Below are positions 16,312 to 24,000 of a stretch of 42,492 nucleotides of DNA, in pieces. Positions within the stretch are counted from its first letter, which is position 1. Each line of letters starts with the position of its first letter. Location of the stretch: assembly GCA_026398635.1 (NCBI GenBank), contig JAPLSM010000190.1:1-42492 (forward strand), in the 5' to 3' direction. A program made the translations under genes and the position numbers. The notes under the pieces were generated by a model, which was given only the letters and a program-made list of their open reading frames with translations, had not been told where the DNA came from and did not search any database. Source of the stretch: Spirochaetota bacterium. GTDB taxonomy: Bacteria > Spirochaetota > Spirochaetia > SZUA-6 > Fen-1364.

Positions 16312-16639
16312 GATCGCGATGATCGGGGACGACTCGTCGACCGGCGGGTTCGCAGCCGGAGGCGTGGTGGGGGTTCCTGCCGCTACGCCTTCCGAGGCGC
16401 TGGAGCGGCTCAACCGGCTCGTCGCATCGGGAGAGTACGCGATCGTGTTCATCACCGAAGGTCTCGCCGAGCCCATCCTGGCCGACATCGCAGCCCTGCC
16501 GCGCACCGCGGTGCCCGCGGTCGTGGTGGTGCCCGACCAGGGCGGCTCGCGGGGCATCGGGTTCCGGAAGATCCAGGTCGCCGTCGAGAAGGCGCTCGGC
16601 CTGGACCTGCTCGGCAAGGAAGGGATCGGGAGGGAGTAG
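16298..16639 (+). CDS. ntpG: V-type ATPase subunit F (central stalk; NtpG in Enterococcus naming)
   Basis: A 113-residue protein with a Rossmann-like fold: MASYRIAMIGDDSSTGGF, then alternating strands and helices (YAIVFITEGLAE, VPAVVVVPDQGG) and a C-terminal helix after GFRKIQVAVEKALG. It clamps subunit D in the rotor. The frame opens at 16259, but ATG 16298 is chosen because the strand starting YRIAMIGD is the family's first element and GAAGAGG lies just before it; this leaves a 14-base overlap with ntpC. Confidence 0.92.
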   Translation: MASYRIAMIGDDSSTGGFAAGGVVGVPAATPSEALERLNRLVASGEYAIVFITEGLAEPILADIAALPRTAVPAVVVVPDQGGSRGIGFRKIQVAVEKALGLDLLGKEGIGRE

Positions 16640-16643
16640 CGAG

Positions 16644-18404
16644 ATGGCGGGAAGGATCGTGCGGGTGTCGGGGCCCCTGGTCGTGGCTGAGGGTCTCGAG
16701 CACCCGATGATGTACGAGGTCGTCAAGGTGGGCAAACTCGGCCTGTTCGGCGAAATCATCAGCCTGAAGGCCGGCCGGGCGTCCATCCAGGTCTACGAGC
16801 AGACCGAGGGGCTCGGGCCCGGGGAGCCCGTCGTGAACACGGGTGAGCAGCTCAGCGTCGAGCTGGGTCCCGGGTTGATCCGGCAGATCTACGACGGTAT
16901 CCAGCGGCCCCTGGACGTCATCAGCCGCAAGCACGGTGACTTCATCCCCCGGGGAATCGAGGAGCCGGCCCTCTCGCAGGAGGCACGGTGGGAGTTCGTC
17001 CCGGCGGCGAAGTCCGGCCAGAAGGTCGAGGGTGGGCACCGGCTCGGCTACGTCGAAGAGAGCGACATCGTGCGGCACTGGATCATGGTGCCGCCCGGCC
17101 TCTCGGGCGTGCTGAAGGACCTCTCGGCGGGCACGTACACGGTGCGGGACGTGATCGGGCACCTCGAGCTGCCGGATGGCTCGGTGCTCGACCTCCGGCT
17201 CGCCCACCGGTGGCCCGTGCGCCGGGGCCGCCCGTACCGCCGGAAGCTGAACCCCGACGTGCCGCTCGTCACCGGGCAGCGCGTGCTCGACACGTTCTTC
17301 CCCGTGGCCAAGGGCGGCACGGCCTGCATCCCGGGCCCCTTCGGCAGCGGAAAGACCGTGGTCCAGCACCAGCTCGCCAAGTGGGCCGACGCGGACATCA
17401 TCGTGTATATAGGCTGCGGAGAGCGGGGCAACGAAATGACCGACGTGCTCCTCGAGTTCCCCGAGCTCACCGACCCCCGGACCGGCAAGCCCCTGATGGA
17501 GCGCACGGTCCTGATCGCGAACACCTCGAACATGCCGGTAGCCGCACGGGAGGCGTCGGTCTTCACCGGCATCACGATCGCCGAATACTACCGGGACATG
17601 GGCTACAACGTTGCCCTGATGGCCGATTCCACGTCCCGGTGGGCGGAAGCCATGCGCGAGATCTCGGGACGCCTCGAGGAGATGCCGGGCGAGGAGGGCT
17701 ACCCCGCGTACCTGGCCTCGCGGATCGCGTCGTTCTACGAGCGGGCGGGGAGGGTGGTGCCGGGCGGCAGCGACGAGGAGGCCACGCTTTCGGTGATCGG
17801 CGCGGTCTCGCCCCCCGGCGGAGACCTCTCCGACCCGGTCGTTCAGGGCACCCTGCGCGAGGTGCGCGTGTTCTGGGGCCTCGACGCGAAGCTCGCGTAC
17901 GCCCGTCACTTCCCGGCAATCAACTGGCTCAACTCCTATTCACTGTACTCGGACACCATGGGCGCCTGGTACGACGGGGAGGTCTCGAAGGAGTGGCTCC
18001 CCAACCGGGATGCCGCGCTGCGGATATTGCAGGAGGAGGCCGAGCTCGAGGAGATCGTGCGCCTCGTAGGCGTCGACTCCCTCTCGCCGAAAGACCGGCT
18101 GACGCTGGAGACCGCGCGGTCGATCCGGGAGGACTTCCTTCAACAAGATGCCTTCCACGAGGTGGACACCTACTCGTCGCTCGCCAAGCAGTTCCAGATG
18201 CTCGGAGCGATCCTGCTCGCCCACGGGCTGGCTCTGCGGGCCGTGGCGGCGGGGACCCCGCTGGATTCCCTGCTCGGCCTCCCGTACAAGGAGCGGATCG
18301 CGCGCATGAAGTACCACCCCGAGGACGAGATGGACCAGATCAAGGCGGTGCACGATGAGATCCGCGCCGCCTTCGCGGGCCTGGCGCAGGGGGTGACGGC
18401 ATGA
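16644..18404 (+). CDS. ntpA: V-type ATPase catalytic subunit A
   Basis: The ATP-hydrolysing subunit of the V1 head (586 residues). The P-loop GPFGSGKT is residues 231-238, followed by the catalytic glutamate region GCGERGNEM and the [20 protein letters not shown] arginine-rich stretch. A bulge domain insert (about residues 110-190) before the P-loop marks it as V/A-type A rather than F-type beta. Start ATG is 4 bases after the F subunit gene. Its stop overlaps ntpB as ATGA, tying A and B synthesis for the A3B3 head. Confidence 0.98.
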   Translation: MAGRIVRVSGPLVVAEGLEHPMMYEVVKVGKLGLFGEIISLKAGRASIQVYEQTEGLGPGEPVVNTGEQLSVELGPGLIRQIYDGIQRPLDVISRKHGDFIPRGIEEPALSQEARWEFVPAAKSGQKVEGGHRLGYVEESDIVRHWIMVPPGLSGVLKDLSAGTYTVRDVIGHLELPDGSVLDLRLAHRWPVRRGRPYRRKLNPDVPLVTGQRVLDTFFPVAKGGTACIPGPFGSGKTVVQHQLAKWADADIIVYIGCGERGNEMTDVLLEFPELTDPRTGKPLMERTVLIANTSNMPVAAREASVFTGITIAEYYRDMGYNVALMADSTSRWAEAMREISGRLEEMPGEEGYPAYLASRIASFYERAGRVVPGGSDEEATLSVIGAVSPPGGDLSDPVVQGTLREVRVFWGLDAKLAYARHFPAINWLNSYSLYSDTMGAWYDGEVSKEWLPNRDAALRILQEEAELEEIVRLVGVDSLSPKDRLTLETARSIREDFLQQDAFHEVDTYSSLAKQFQMLGAILLAHGLALRAVAAGTPLDSLLGLPYKERIARMKYHPEDEMDQIKAVHDEIRAAFAGLAQGVTA

Positions 18405-19804
18405 TCAAGGAGTACCAAACCGTCGCGGCCATCGAGGGGCCGCTCATGATCGTGCAGGACGTCGCAGAGGCAACCTACGGCGAGCTGGTCGAGGTGGAGC
18501 TGGCAGGCGGCCTCATGCGGCGCGGGCAGGTGCTCGACGCGAGCGAAGGCCGCGCCGTGGTCCAGCTGTTCGAGTCGTCCCAGGGCATCAGCGCCACCCG
18601 GGCGACGGTGCGGTTCCTCGGCAGGGGCATGACACTCCCCGTGTCGAAAGACCTGCTCGGCAGGATCTTCAACGGCGTCGGCGACCCCATCGACGGGGCC
18701 GGCGCGGTCGTCCCCGAGGCCTCGGCGGACATCAACGGGGCACCGATCAACCCGTTCAGCAGGGACTACCCCTCCGAGTTCATCCAGACGGGCGTCTCGG
18801 CCATCGACGGCCTGCTCACGCTCGTGCGCGGCCAGAAGCTGCCCATCTTCACGGGTTCCGGCCTGCCGCACGCCCAGCTCGCGGCGCAGATCGCCCGGCA
18901 GGCGAAAACCCTCGGAGCAGCGGGGGAGTTCGCGGTCGTCTTCGCGGCCATGGGCATCACCTTCGAGGAATCGAACTTCTTCATCGAGGACTTCCGGCGC
19001 ACGGGAGCCATCGAGCGGGCGGTTCTGTTCGTGAACCTGGCCAACGACCCCGTCATCGAGCGCATCGCCATCCCGCGTGTGGCTCTGACCGCCGCGGAGT
19101 ACCTGGCGTTCACCCTCGACATGCACGTGCTCGTGATCCTCACCGACATGACCAACTACTGCGAGGCCCTGCGCGAGGTGTCCGCGGCACGCAAGGAGGT
19201 GCCCGGCCGGCGCGGGTACCCCGGCTACATGTACACGGACCTCTCGACGATCTACGAGCGCGCAGGCCGTATCAAGGGCCGCAAGGGCTCCATCACCCAG
19301 TTCCCGATCCTCACCATGCCCGAGGACGACAAGACGCACCCCCTCCCCGACCTCACCGGGTACATCACCGAGGGGCAGGTGTTCCTCGGACGGGAGATCC
19401 AGCGCAAAGGGGTGCTCCCGCCCATCAACGTGCTTCCGTCGTTGTCCCGGCTGATGCAGAAGGGCATCGGTGCCGGAAGGACCCGCGAGGACCACGCGGA
19501 CGTGGCGAACCAGCTCTTCGCCGCCTACGCCAGGGGCGTCGAGGTGCGCGAGCTGGCCGTGGTGCTCGGCGAGGCGGCCCTGACGCCCGCCGACCGGATC
19601 TACGTGAAGTTCGCCGACGAGTTCGAGCGGACCTTCGTGAACCAGGGATTCAATGAGAACCGTTCGATCGAGGAGACGCTGGACATCGGCTGGAAGCTGC
19701 TGGCCATTCTGCCGCGCGCCGAGCTGAAGCGTGTACGTGCCGCGTTTATCGAGAAGTACTTGCCGGCCGCGCCAGCCGACGTCGCCGGGGCGGCGGCGGG
19801 GTAG
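18401..19804 (+). CDS. ntpB: V-type ATPase non-catalytic subunit B
   Basis: A 467-residue partner of subunit A in the A3B3 ring. It lacks a Walker A motif: the equivalent stretch reads [15 protein letters not shown], as in all B subunits. [29 protein letters not shown] and TKxEEVP-like [20 protein letters not shown] are further family marks. A C-terminal helical bundle follows and the tail is Ala/Pro-rich. ATG is shared with the ntpA stop; ntpD begins 3 bases after its stop. Confidence 0.97.
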   Translation: MIKEYQTVAAIEGPLMIVQDVAEATYGELVEVELAGGLMRRGQVLDASEGRAVVQLFESSQGISATRATVRFLGRGMTLPVSKDLLGRIFNGVGDPIDGAGAVVPEASADINGAPINPFSRDYPSEFIQTGVSAIDGLLTLVRGQKLPIFTGSGLPHAQLAAQIARQAKTLGAAGEFAVVFAAMGITFEESNFFIEDFRRTGAIERAVLFVNLANDPVIERIAIPRVALTAAEYLAFTLDMHVLVILTDMTNYCEALREVSAARKEVPGRRGYPGYMYTDLSTIYERAGRIKGRKGSITQFPILTMPEDDKTHPLPDLTGYITEGQVFLGREIQRKGVLPPINVLPSLSRLMQKGIGAGRTREDHADVANQLFAAYARGVEVRELAVVLGEAALTPADRIYVKFADEFERTFVNQGFNENRSIEETLDIGWKLLAILPRAELKRVRAAFIEKYLPAAPADVAGAAAG

Positions 19805-19807
19805 GGG

Positions 19808-20425
19808 ATGCCGGTACAGGTCAATCCGAACCGCATGGAGCTGCTGAAGCTCAAGCGGAAACAGGTGGTGGCCCGGCGCGGCCACAAGCTGCTGAAGGAT
19901 AAGCTCGAGGGGCTCCTGCGCGACTTCCTGCGCATCGTGCGCGAGTACCGCGAGCTGCGCCGCGCGGTGGATGGCGAGATCAGCACGGTGTTCGCGGGTC
20001 TCGTGCTGGCCTCTGCCGGCATGAACGCATCCGCCTTCCGGGCGGCCCTCGCGTTCCCCTCGTGCACGGCGCGCCTCGAGGTTTCGGAGCGTCACATCAT
20101 GAACGTGCGCGTGCCGGTGTTCCGTTTTTCCCTCGAAGGCAGCCTCGTCGCCTACGGCCTGGCGGACACCAACCGCGACCTCGACCGGGCCATGGGCCGG
20201 GTGCGCGAGGTTCTCGAGCGGATGGTGCGTCTTGCCGAGGTGGAGAAGACCGTCGAGCTTGTGGCTGCTGAAATCGAACGCACCCGCCGGCGGGTGAACG
20301 CGCTCGAATACATCCTCATCCCCCAACAGGAGGAGGCAATCTCCGGCATCGAGGGGAAGCTCGACGAGATGGAGCGTTCCAACACCACGCGCCTGATGAA
20401 GATCAAGGAGATGCTGGGCGCCTGA
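19808..20425 (+). CDS. ntpD: V-type ATPase subunit D (rotor shaft)
   Basis: A 205-residue long antiparallel coiled coil. The N-terminal signature NRMELLKLKRKQVVARRGHKLLKDK and the C-terminal ERTRRRVNALEYILIPQQEE are the diagnostic ends that pass through the A3B3 hole. It forms the central shaft with subunit F. It lies directly after ntpB. The tail is about the usual length (200-215). In E. hirae the genes after B continue with other small subunits; here an unrecognised coiled-coil gene follows. Confidence 0.95.
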   Translation: MPVQVNPNRMELLKLKRKQVVARRGHKLLKDKLEGLLRDFLRIVREYRELRRAVDGEISTVFAGLVLASAGMNASAFRAALAFPSCTARLEVSERHIMNVRVPVFRFSLEGSLVAYGLADTNRDLDRAMGRVREVLERMVRLAEVEKTVELVAAEIERTRRRVNALEYILIPQQEEAISGIEGKLDEMERSNTTRLMKIKEMLGA

Positions 20426-20444
20426 GGGTCAACGGGAGGCGGGC

Positions 20445-20792
20445 ATGGAGAAGAAACGTGCGGCGTTCATGCAGCGCATCCTCGAGCAGATCGACGAGCT
20501 AGAACGCGAGCTCGGGCGCACCCGGGCCGACTGGCAGGAACGTAAGGGCGTCTTCCACGACGAAGGCTATGTGTATCGCGAGAACCTCGCTCTGCTCGAC
20601 GAGGAAGTGCGCGGCGTACATCGTACGCGCGAGGCGCTTGCGGGCATGGATCTCTCGGAGTTCACGGAGGTCGACGACCTGCGTGCCCGGGTCATCAGCG
20701 AGCTCGAGGACCGCTACGACTCCTCGATGCACATGAGAAGCGGCATCGCGATCATCATCAACCTGGTGCGGAGGCTGCCGGCGTGCCTGTGA
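20445..20792 (+). CDS. Unrecognised small helical protein after ntpD
   Basis: A 115-residue protein rich in Glu and Arg, with a predicted N-terminal coiled coil (FMQRILEQIDELERELGRTR), a middle segment (GVFHDEGYVYRENLALLDEE), a DLRARVISELEDRYDSSMHM helix and a mildly hydrophobic tail (GIAIIINLVRRLPACL). It has no signal peptide or cysteine motif. A good GGGAGG lies before the ATG. It sits 19 bases after ntpD and overlaps ispG by 10 bases, so it is probably co-transcribed with the ATPase. It may be an accessory or assembly factor for the pump; that is inference from position only. Confidence 0.75.
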   Translation: MEKKRAAFMQRILEQIDELERELGRTRADWQERKGVFHDEGYVYRENLALLDEEVRGVHRTREALAGMDLSEFTEVDDLRARVISELEDRYDSSMHMRSGIAIIINLVRRLPACL

Positions 20793-21853
20793 GCCGGCCC
20801 CCGCGTTCTACACGGACGGTGAAAGCGGGCAGCCTGCTCATCGGGGGCGGATTCCCGGTCTCGGTCCAGACGATGTGGAAGGCGGCCATCGGGCCGGCGG
20901 ACTTCGAGGCCGTGATTTCGTCGCTGACGCGCCTCGGGGAGCTGGGCTGCGACCTTGTGCGCTTCGCAGTGCCCGATCTGGCGGCAGCCGAGGCGGTCGG
21001 GGCGCTCTCGCGCAGGACCGCGATGCCGATCGCCGCGGACATCCATTTCGACCACACGCTGGCGCTGCGGTGCCTCGACTTTCCGATTGCGAAAATCCGG
21101 ATCAACCCTGGTACGCTCGGGGCCGAGTGGAAAGTCCGCGAGGTGGTGGGGAAGGCCGCCGACAGGGGAGTCGCCCTGAGGGTGGGGGTGAACGCCGGCT
21201 CGCTTCCCCGATCCCTCGAGGGAGAAAAGGATCCCGCGGAAGCCATGGTGAAAGCCGCCGAGGAAGAACTGGAACTCCTCGACCGGCTCTCCTTCCGCGA
21301 CGCGGTATTTTCGCTGAAATCTTCGGATGTCGGCGAGACGATCAGGGCGAACATGCGGTTCTCGAAGGCTCACGATCATCCGCTGCATCTCGGCGTGACG
21401 GAGGCTGGACCCCTGATCCCCGGAATCGTCCGCAGCACCGCGGGCATCGGGAATCTCCTCGAACGGGGAATCGGAGACACGATCAGGGTCTCGCTTTCTG
21501 CACCTGCAGCGGATGAAGTTGTCGCCGGCGTCGAGATCCTGAGAGCAACCGGACGGCGATCAGAGGGGGTCAAGATTATTTCCTGTCCCCGGTGCGGTCG
21601 AACCACATTCGATGTTCAGAACTTCACCGAGGATGTATCTTCTTTCATACATTCCACGAGAAAAACCATTACAATTGCTGTCATGGGGTGCGCAGTGAAT
21701 GGTCCCGGAGAAGCCCGGAAGGCGGATCTGGGTATTACGGGAGCCGGGAAAATGGCGATACTATTCAGGAAGGGTGAGATTGTTCGCAGAGTGACATACG
21801 AACAGGCACTGGAGGCCTTCCAGCAGGAGTTCGACAAGCTATGCGCAGATTGA
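20783..21853 (+). CDS. ispG: 4-hydroxy-3-methylbut-2-enyl diphosphate synthase (flavodoxin/ferredoxin)
   Basis: Penultimate step of the DXP isoprenoid pathway, converting ME-cPP to HMBPP. The 356-residue protein has the TIM-barrel domain (IAADIHFDHTLALR, KIRINPGTLG) and the C-terminal [4Fe-4S] domain with Cys268 and Cys271 (SCPRCGR), Cys303 and Glu310 (GCAVNGPGE), the known cluster ligands. The start is GTG 20783 with GGAGG 8 bases upstream, overlapping the 115-residue gene. Its last 13 bases overlap the next gene. The 3' third is visibly poorer in GC than the 5' part. Confidence 0.96.
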   Translation: MPVSRPPRSTRTVKAGSLLIGGGFPVSVQTMWKAAIGPADFEAVISSLTRLGELGCDLVRFAVPDLAAAEAVGALSRRTAMPIAADIHFDHTLALRCLDFPIAKIRINPGTLGAEWKVREVVGKAADRGVALRVGVNAGSLPRSLEGEKDPAEAMVKAAEEELELLDRLSFRDAVFSLKSSDVGETIRANMRFSKAHDHPLHLGVTEAGPLIPGIVRSTAGIGNLLERGIGDTIRVSLSAPAADEVVAGVEILRATGRRSEGVKIISCPRCGRTTFDVQNFTEDVSSFIHSTRKTITIAVMGCAVNGPGEARKADLGITGAGKMAILFRKGEIVRRVTYEQALEAFQQEFDKLCAD

Positions 21854-22749
21854 CCTTCTGTGTCGCCTTCCTCCTCGCGGCGGCCGCAGGGCTCATGGCC
21901 CAGGCAGGAACCACTCCTTCCTGGCTCCTCTACGAACAGGGAAAGACGTGGGCTGCACAGGGCGAGTTCGGAAAAGCCCTCCAGTACTACAAGGAGGCAA
22001 TCCTCGCAGCCGGTGTCATGCCGGAAGCCGATGAAGCGATCGGCGACGTCTACCGTGAGGAGGGTGAATTCCAGCTCGCCGAGCGTCAGTACACACGCGC
22101 CTACAACCTCAGGAACGCCCTCGTCATCCCCGACGAGAAGTACGATATCCTCAACAAGTGGGCAGGCCTGTACGAGGACCAGGAGCTGTACAGCCTGATG
22201 GAATCGAAGCTCCTCATGATCGTAGCGGAAGACCGGTGGAGCCGGGGCGAGCAGCTGCCGATCCAGGTCGAGCGCAACTATGTCGACAAGGGCCTCGATC
22301 ACGTGCTCGCCCTGTACCGCTTCGACAGCCGTTTCGCGACATCCGCCCATTCGTGCCTCGGCTGGTTCTATTACCGGACCGGACGATATCCGCAGGCCGT
22401 CAGGCATCTCCTGTACGCCGTCATCCTGCAGGTCAGCGAGGTCGCCGATTTCCTGAAGCAGAAGGATCCCGATGTCGCGGTCACCAGTCTCGAGAGCTTC
22501 TTTGACTCGGCCTTGCTGGATCCGGATGTACGTGCCTGGTTCGCAGAATCGAGTTTAGCGTCCGATCTCTATTACCTGTCTGCCGCTGCATGGGAACTCG
22601 GACATCCCCTGAGAGCCCAGGCGGTATGGAAGACGCTTTCGAGCTTGAAGCAAGCGGGGAAGTACGCGGATCTTTCGAAAAGGCAGCTCGTGAAGCCGTT
22701 CCGTGAGCCTTTCCTTGAACCTGTGTACCGGCTTCAGAGCAATCCCTGA
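21841..22749 (+). CDS. Exported TPR protein
   Basis: A 302-residue protein with a clear Sec signal peptide (MRRLTFCVAFLLAAAAGLMA, cleavage after AQA is likely). TPR-like helices follow: WLLYEQGKTWAAQGEFGKAL, MPEADEAIGDVYREEGEFQL, YYRTGRYPQAVRHLLYAV and a last pair near ASDLYYLSAAAWELGHPL. It probably acts in the periplasm or envelope; the partner is unknown. Its ATG lies inside the end of ispG (13-base overlap), so translation is coupled. It is the last gene before the hairpin at 22779-22799. Confidence 0.85.
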   Translation: MRRLTFCVAFLLAAAAGLMAQAGTTPSWLLYEQGKTWAAQGEFGKALQYYKEAILAAGVMPEADEAIGDVYREEGEFQLAERQYTRAYNLRNALVIPDEKYDILNKWAGLYEDQELYSLMESKLLMIVAEDRWSRGEQLPIQVERNYVDKGLDHVLALYRFDSRFATSAHSCLGWFYYRTGRYPQAVRHLLYAVILQVSEVADFLKQKDPDVAVTSLESFFDSALLDPDVRAWFAESSLASDLYYLSAAAWELGHPLRAQAVWKTLSSLKQAGKYADLSKRQLVKPFREPFLEPVYRLQSNP

Positions 22750-22950
22750 TTTACGCCCTGAGCCGAGAAGCTGGTACGGCCGGTGGGAAACCCGCCGGCA
22801 ACTCTTCAAGCTCCCTAAGCGAATCCCTAATATTTCTCAATTTATCGAATTAGACAGAATATGCATTATCGGAAGTATTGGAGATGAGGTTTTCGATGTC
22901 ATGATAGATATGCTGATTTGATGCTGTAGTCCTTAAAGCTGTCGCCTGCA
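22750..22950. other. Intergenic junction with an AT-rich island
   Basis: 201 bases between convergent operons. After the hairpin at 22779-22799, the stretch 22821-22919 has about 32 G+C in 99 bases by my count, against roughly two-thirds elsewhere. In one + strand frame it reads without stops as FIELDRICIIGSIGDEVFDV and on to a TGA at 22919-22921. It has no ribosome site and the frame begins inside the TPR gene. It may be a gene remnant or non-coding; I see no promoter pair or RNA gene. Confidence 0.5.
22779..22799 (+). terminator. Terminator-like hairpin at the end of the V-ATPase unit
   Basis: A 9-bp stem (GCCGGTGGG with CCCGCCGGC, one T-G pair) and an AAA loop, 30 bases after the last stop codon. 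It is followed by AACTCTTC, not a true T-run. Its position after the last + strand gene and before the convergent minus-strand operon supports a terminator. The GGCC...GGCAAC string weakly recalls a SAM-I riboswitch, but the other parts are absent. Confidence 0.6.
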
Positions 22951-23235
22951 CTACCGGGGATAGCTCGCCTTCGAAAGCAGCCAGAGCATGAACATCGAAA
23001 CGCCTGCCGCTGCGAACACGTTGACCGTGCCGTTGTTGAACTCGGCAAGGTACTTGATGACCCCGCCGAAGAGCTGGTCAACCAGGCCACCGAGGAACGC
23101 GCCGATAAGACCGACAACGAGCGCGCCCCAGAATCTCCCGAGTACGGGCTTCTTCAGCACGAAGTAGAAAAAAACCGCTGCCGCAACCCCAATGGTCAGG
23201 TAGGTCAGTCCCACGTTGAAATAGAAAAACCACAT
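22951..23235 (-). CDS. Small three-TM membrane protein, function unknown
   Basis: A 94-residue inner-membrane protein with three hydrophobic segments: FNVGLTYLTIGVAAAVFFYF, GALVVGLIGAFLGGLVDQLF and VFAAAGVSMFMLWLLS. The middle segment is glycine-rich (GLIGAFLGG), as in small GlsB/YeaQ-type proteins, but the match is not good enough to name it. A strong AAGGAGC lies about 9 bases before the ATG. It is 27 bases downstream of the lipoprotein gene and probably its co-transcribed partner. Confidence 0.8.
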   Translation of the reverse strand: MWFFYFNVGLTYLTIGVAAAVFFYFVLKKPVLGRFWGALVVGLIGAFLGGLVDQLFGGVIKYLAEFNNGTVNVFAAAGVSMFMLWLLSKASYPR

Positions 23236-23262
23236 ACGAAAAAAGCTCCTTAAATCCTTAAA

Positions 23263-23913
23263 TCATGGAATGGTGTGGTATACCATGTGACCGAGGTACT
23301 GCGCTGTAGAGTACAGGGGAATCGAGCGGTTGTACACGCCGTAGGTGACTGCGTACATGGCAAGGTGGATCTCATCGTCGTTCAAGGCCTCACTCCAGAT
23401 TGCGGATACATCGGAATCGCCCGGGCTCAATTCAGCTTTTTCGAATGTCTTGGTGGAACCAAGATACTCGACATCGCGGCGTAAATCGATGTTGCGGGGG
23501 GGGATCCCGTTGTACTGCGCCTCCGATGCAACGGGTTGGTTGAAGTCGATTGCCACGTCGAAGTCGGTATTCTGGTCGCCTGCGTTGATGAGAATCAACG
23601 GCAAGCTTTGCGCGGAAAGCGATCCCGGAGCACTCACTCGATGAAATTGGGCGCCGACCAAATCGTCCCGGGTCCTGAGGTTGATCTCTTTCGATTGAGC
23701 CATGGTATAAAATTTATAATACAGTTCGAAACCATATTGCAATTTGAAGTTGTAGAAGTCTGGAATCGTCGTCGGATAATTCTTAACCTGGAAAACCGGG
23801 TTGAGGTCGGATGCAAGGGTATCCGGGACATCGGGCGGGTCGAGTATCGGAATAATTTCGAGGCCGCAACCGGTCAGCGCCAGGACGAGCGCCACGAGGA
23901 GCGCCCTTCTCAT
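23263..23913 (-). CDS. Predicted lipoprotein, function unknown
   Basis: A 216-residue protein with a classic lipobox (MRRALLVALVLALTGC, Cys16). The mature part is rich in Tyr, Phe, Asn and Asp (YPTTIPDFYNFKLQYGFELY), with an alternating beta pattern, and has no motif I recognise. GGGGAGGGG lies upstream of the ATG. Its base composition is noticeably lower in GC than its neighbours, with runs such as AAATTTATAATA. It follows the CHASE2 cyclase by 87 bases in the same direction, so it may be co-transcribed with it. Confidence 0.8.
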   Translation of the reverse strand: MRRALLVALVLALTGCGLEIIPILDPPDVPDTLASDLNPVFQVKNYPTTIPDFYNFKLQYGFELYYKFYTMAQSKEINLRTRDDLVGAQFHRVSAPGSLSAQSLPLILINAGDQNTDFDVAIDFNQPVASEAQYNGIPPRNIDLRRDVEYLGSTKTFEKAELSPGDSDVSAIWSEALNDDEIHLAMYAVTYGVYNRSIPLYSTAQYLGHMVYHTIP

Positions 23914-24000
23914 GCAGCACCCCTCCCCTTCCCCCTGGTCCCGTAGGCCTGGGGCAGCATCGCTCTTCGGAAAAGCTTCACCCAGCAGCCTCAGGCCGGG

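Noticed and set aside
18170-20326. A 718-codon minus-strand open frame across ntpA, ntpB and ntpD
   Set aside because: It lies opposite strongly conserved V-ATPase genes, lacks a ribosome site and has shadow-frame composition.
22770-22810. SAM-I riboswitch-like string (GGCC...GGCAAC)
   Set aside because: Only the part around the hairpin is similar. The P1 helix, the AGAG motif and the 3' half are absent, and no gene follows on that strand.
22703-22921. 72-residue + strand ORF over the AT-rich junction
   Set aside because: Its start lies inside the TPR gene in another frame, it has no ribosome site and it spans the terminator hairpin. The last ~30 codons look protein-like and are reported only as a possible remnant.
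23914-24000. Terminator between the cyclase and the lipoprotein gene
   Set aside because: GGCCTG and CAGGCC can pair across about 40 bases, but the loop is long and there is no T-run; too weak to annotate.
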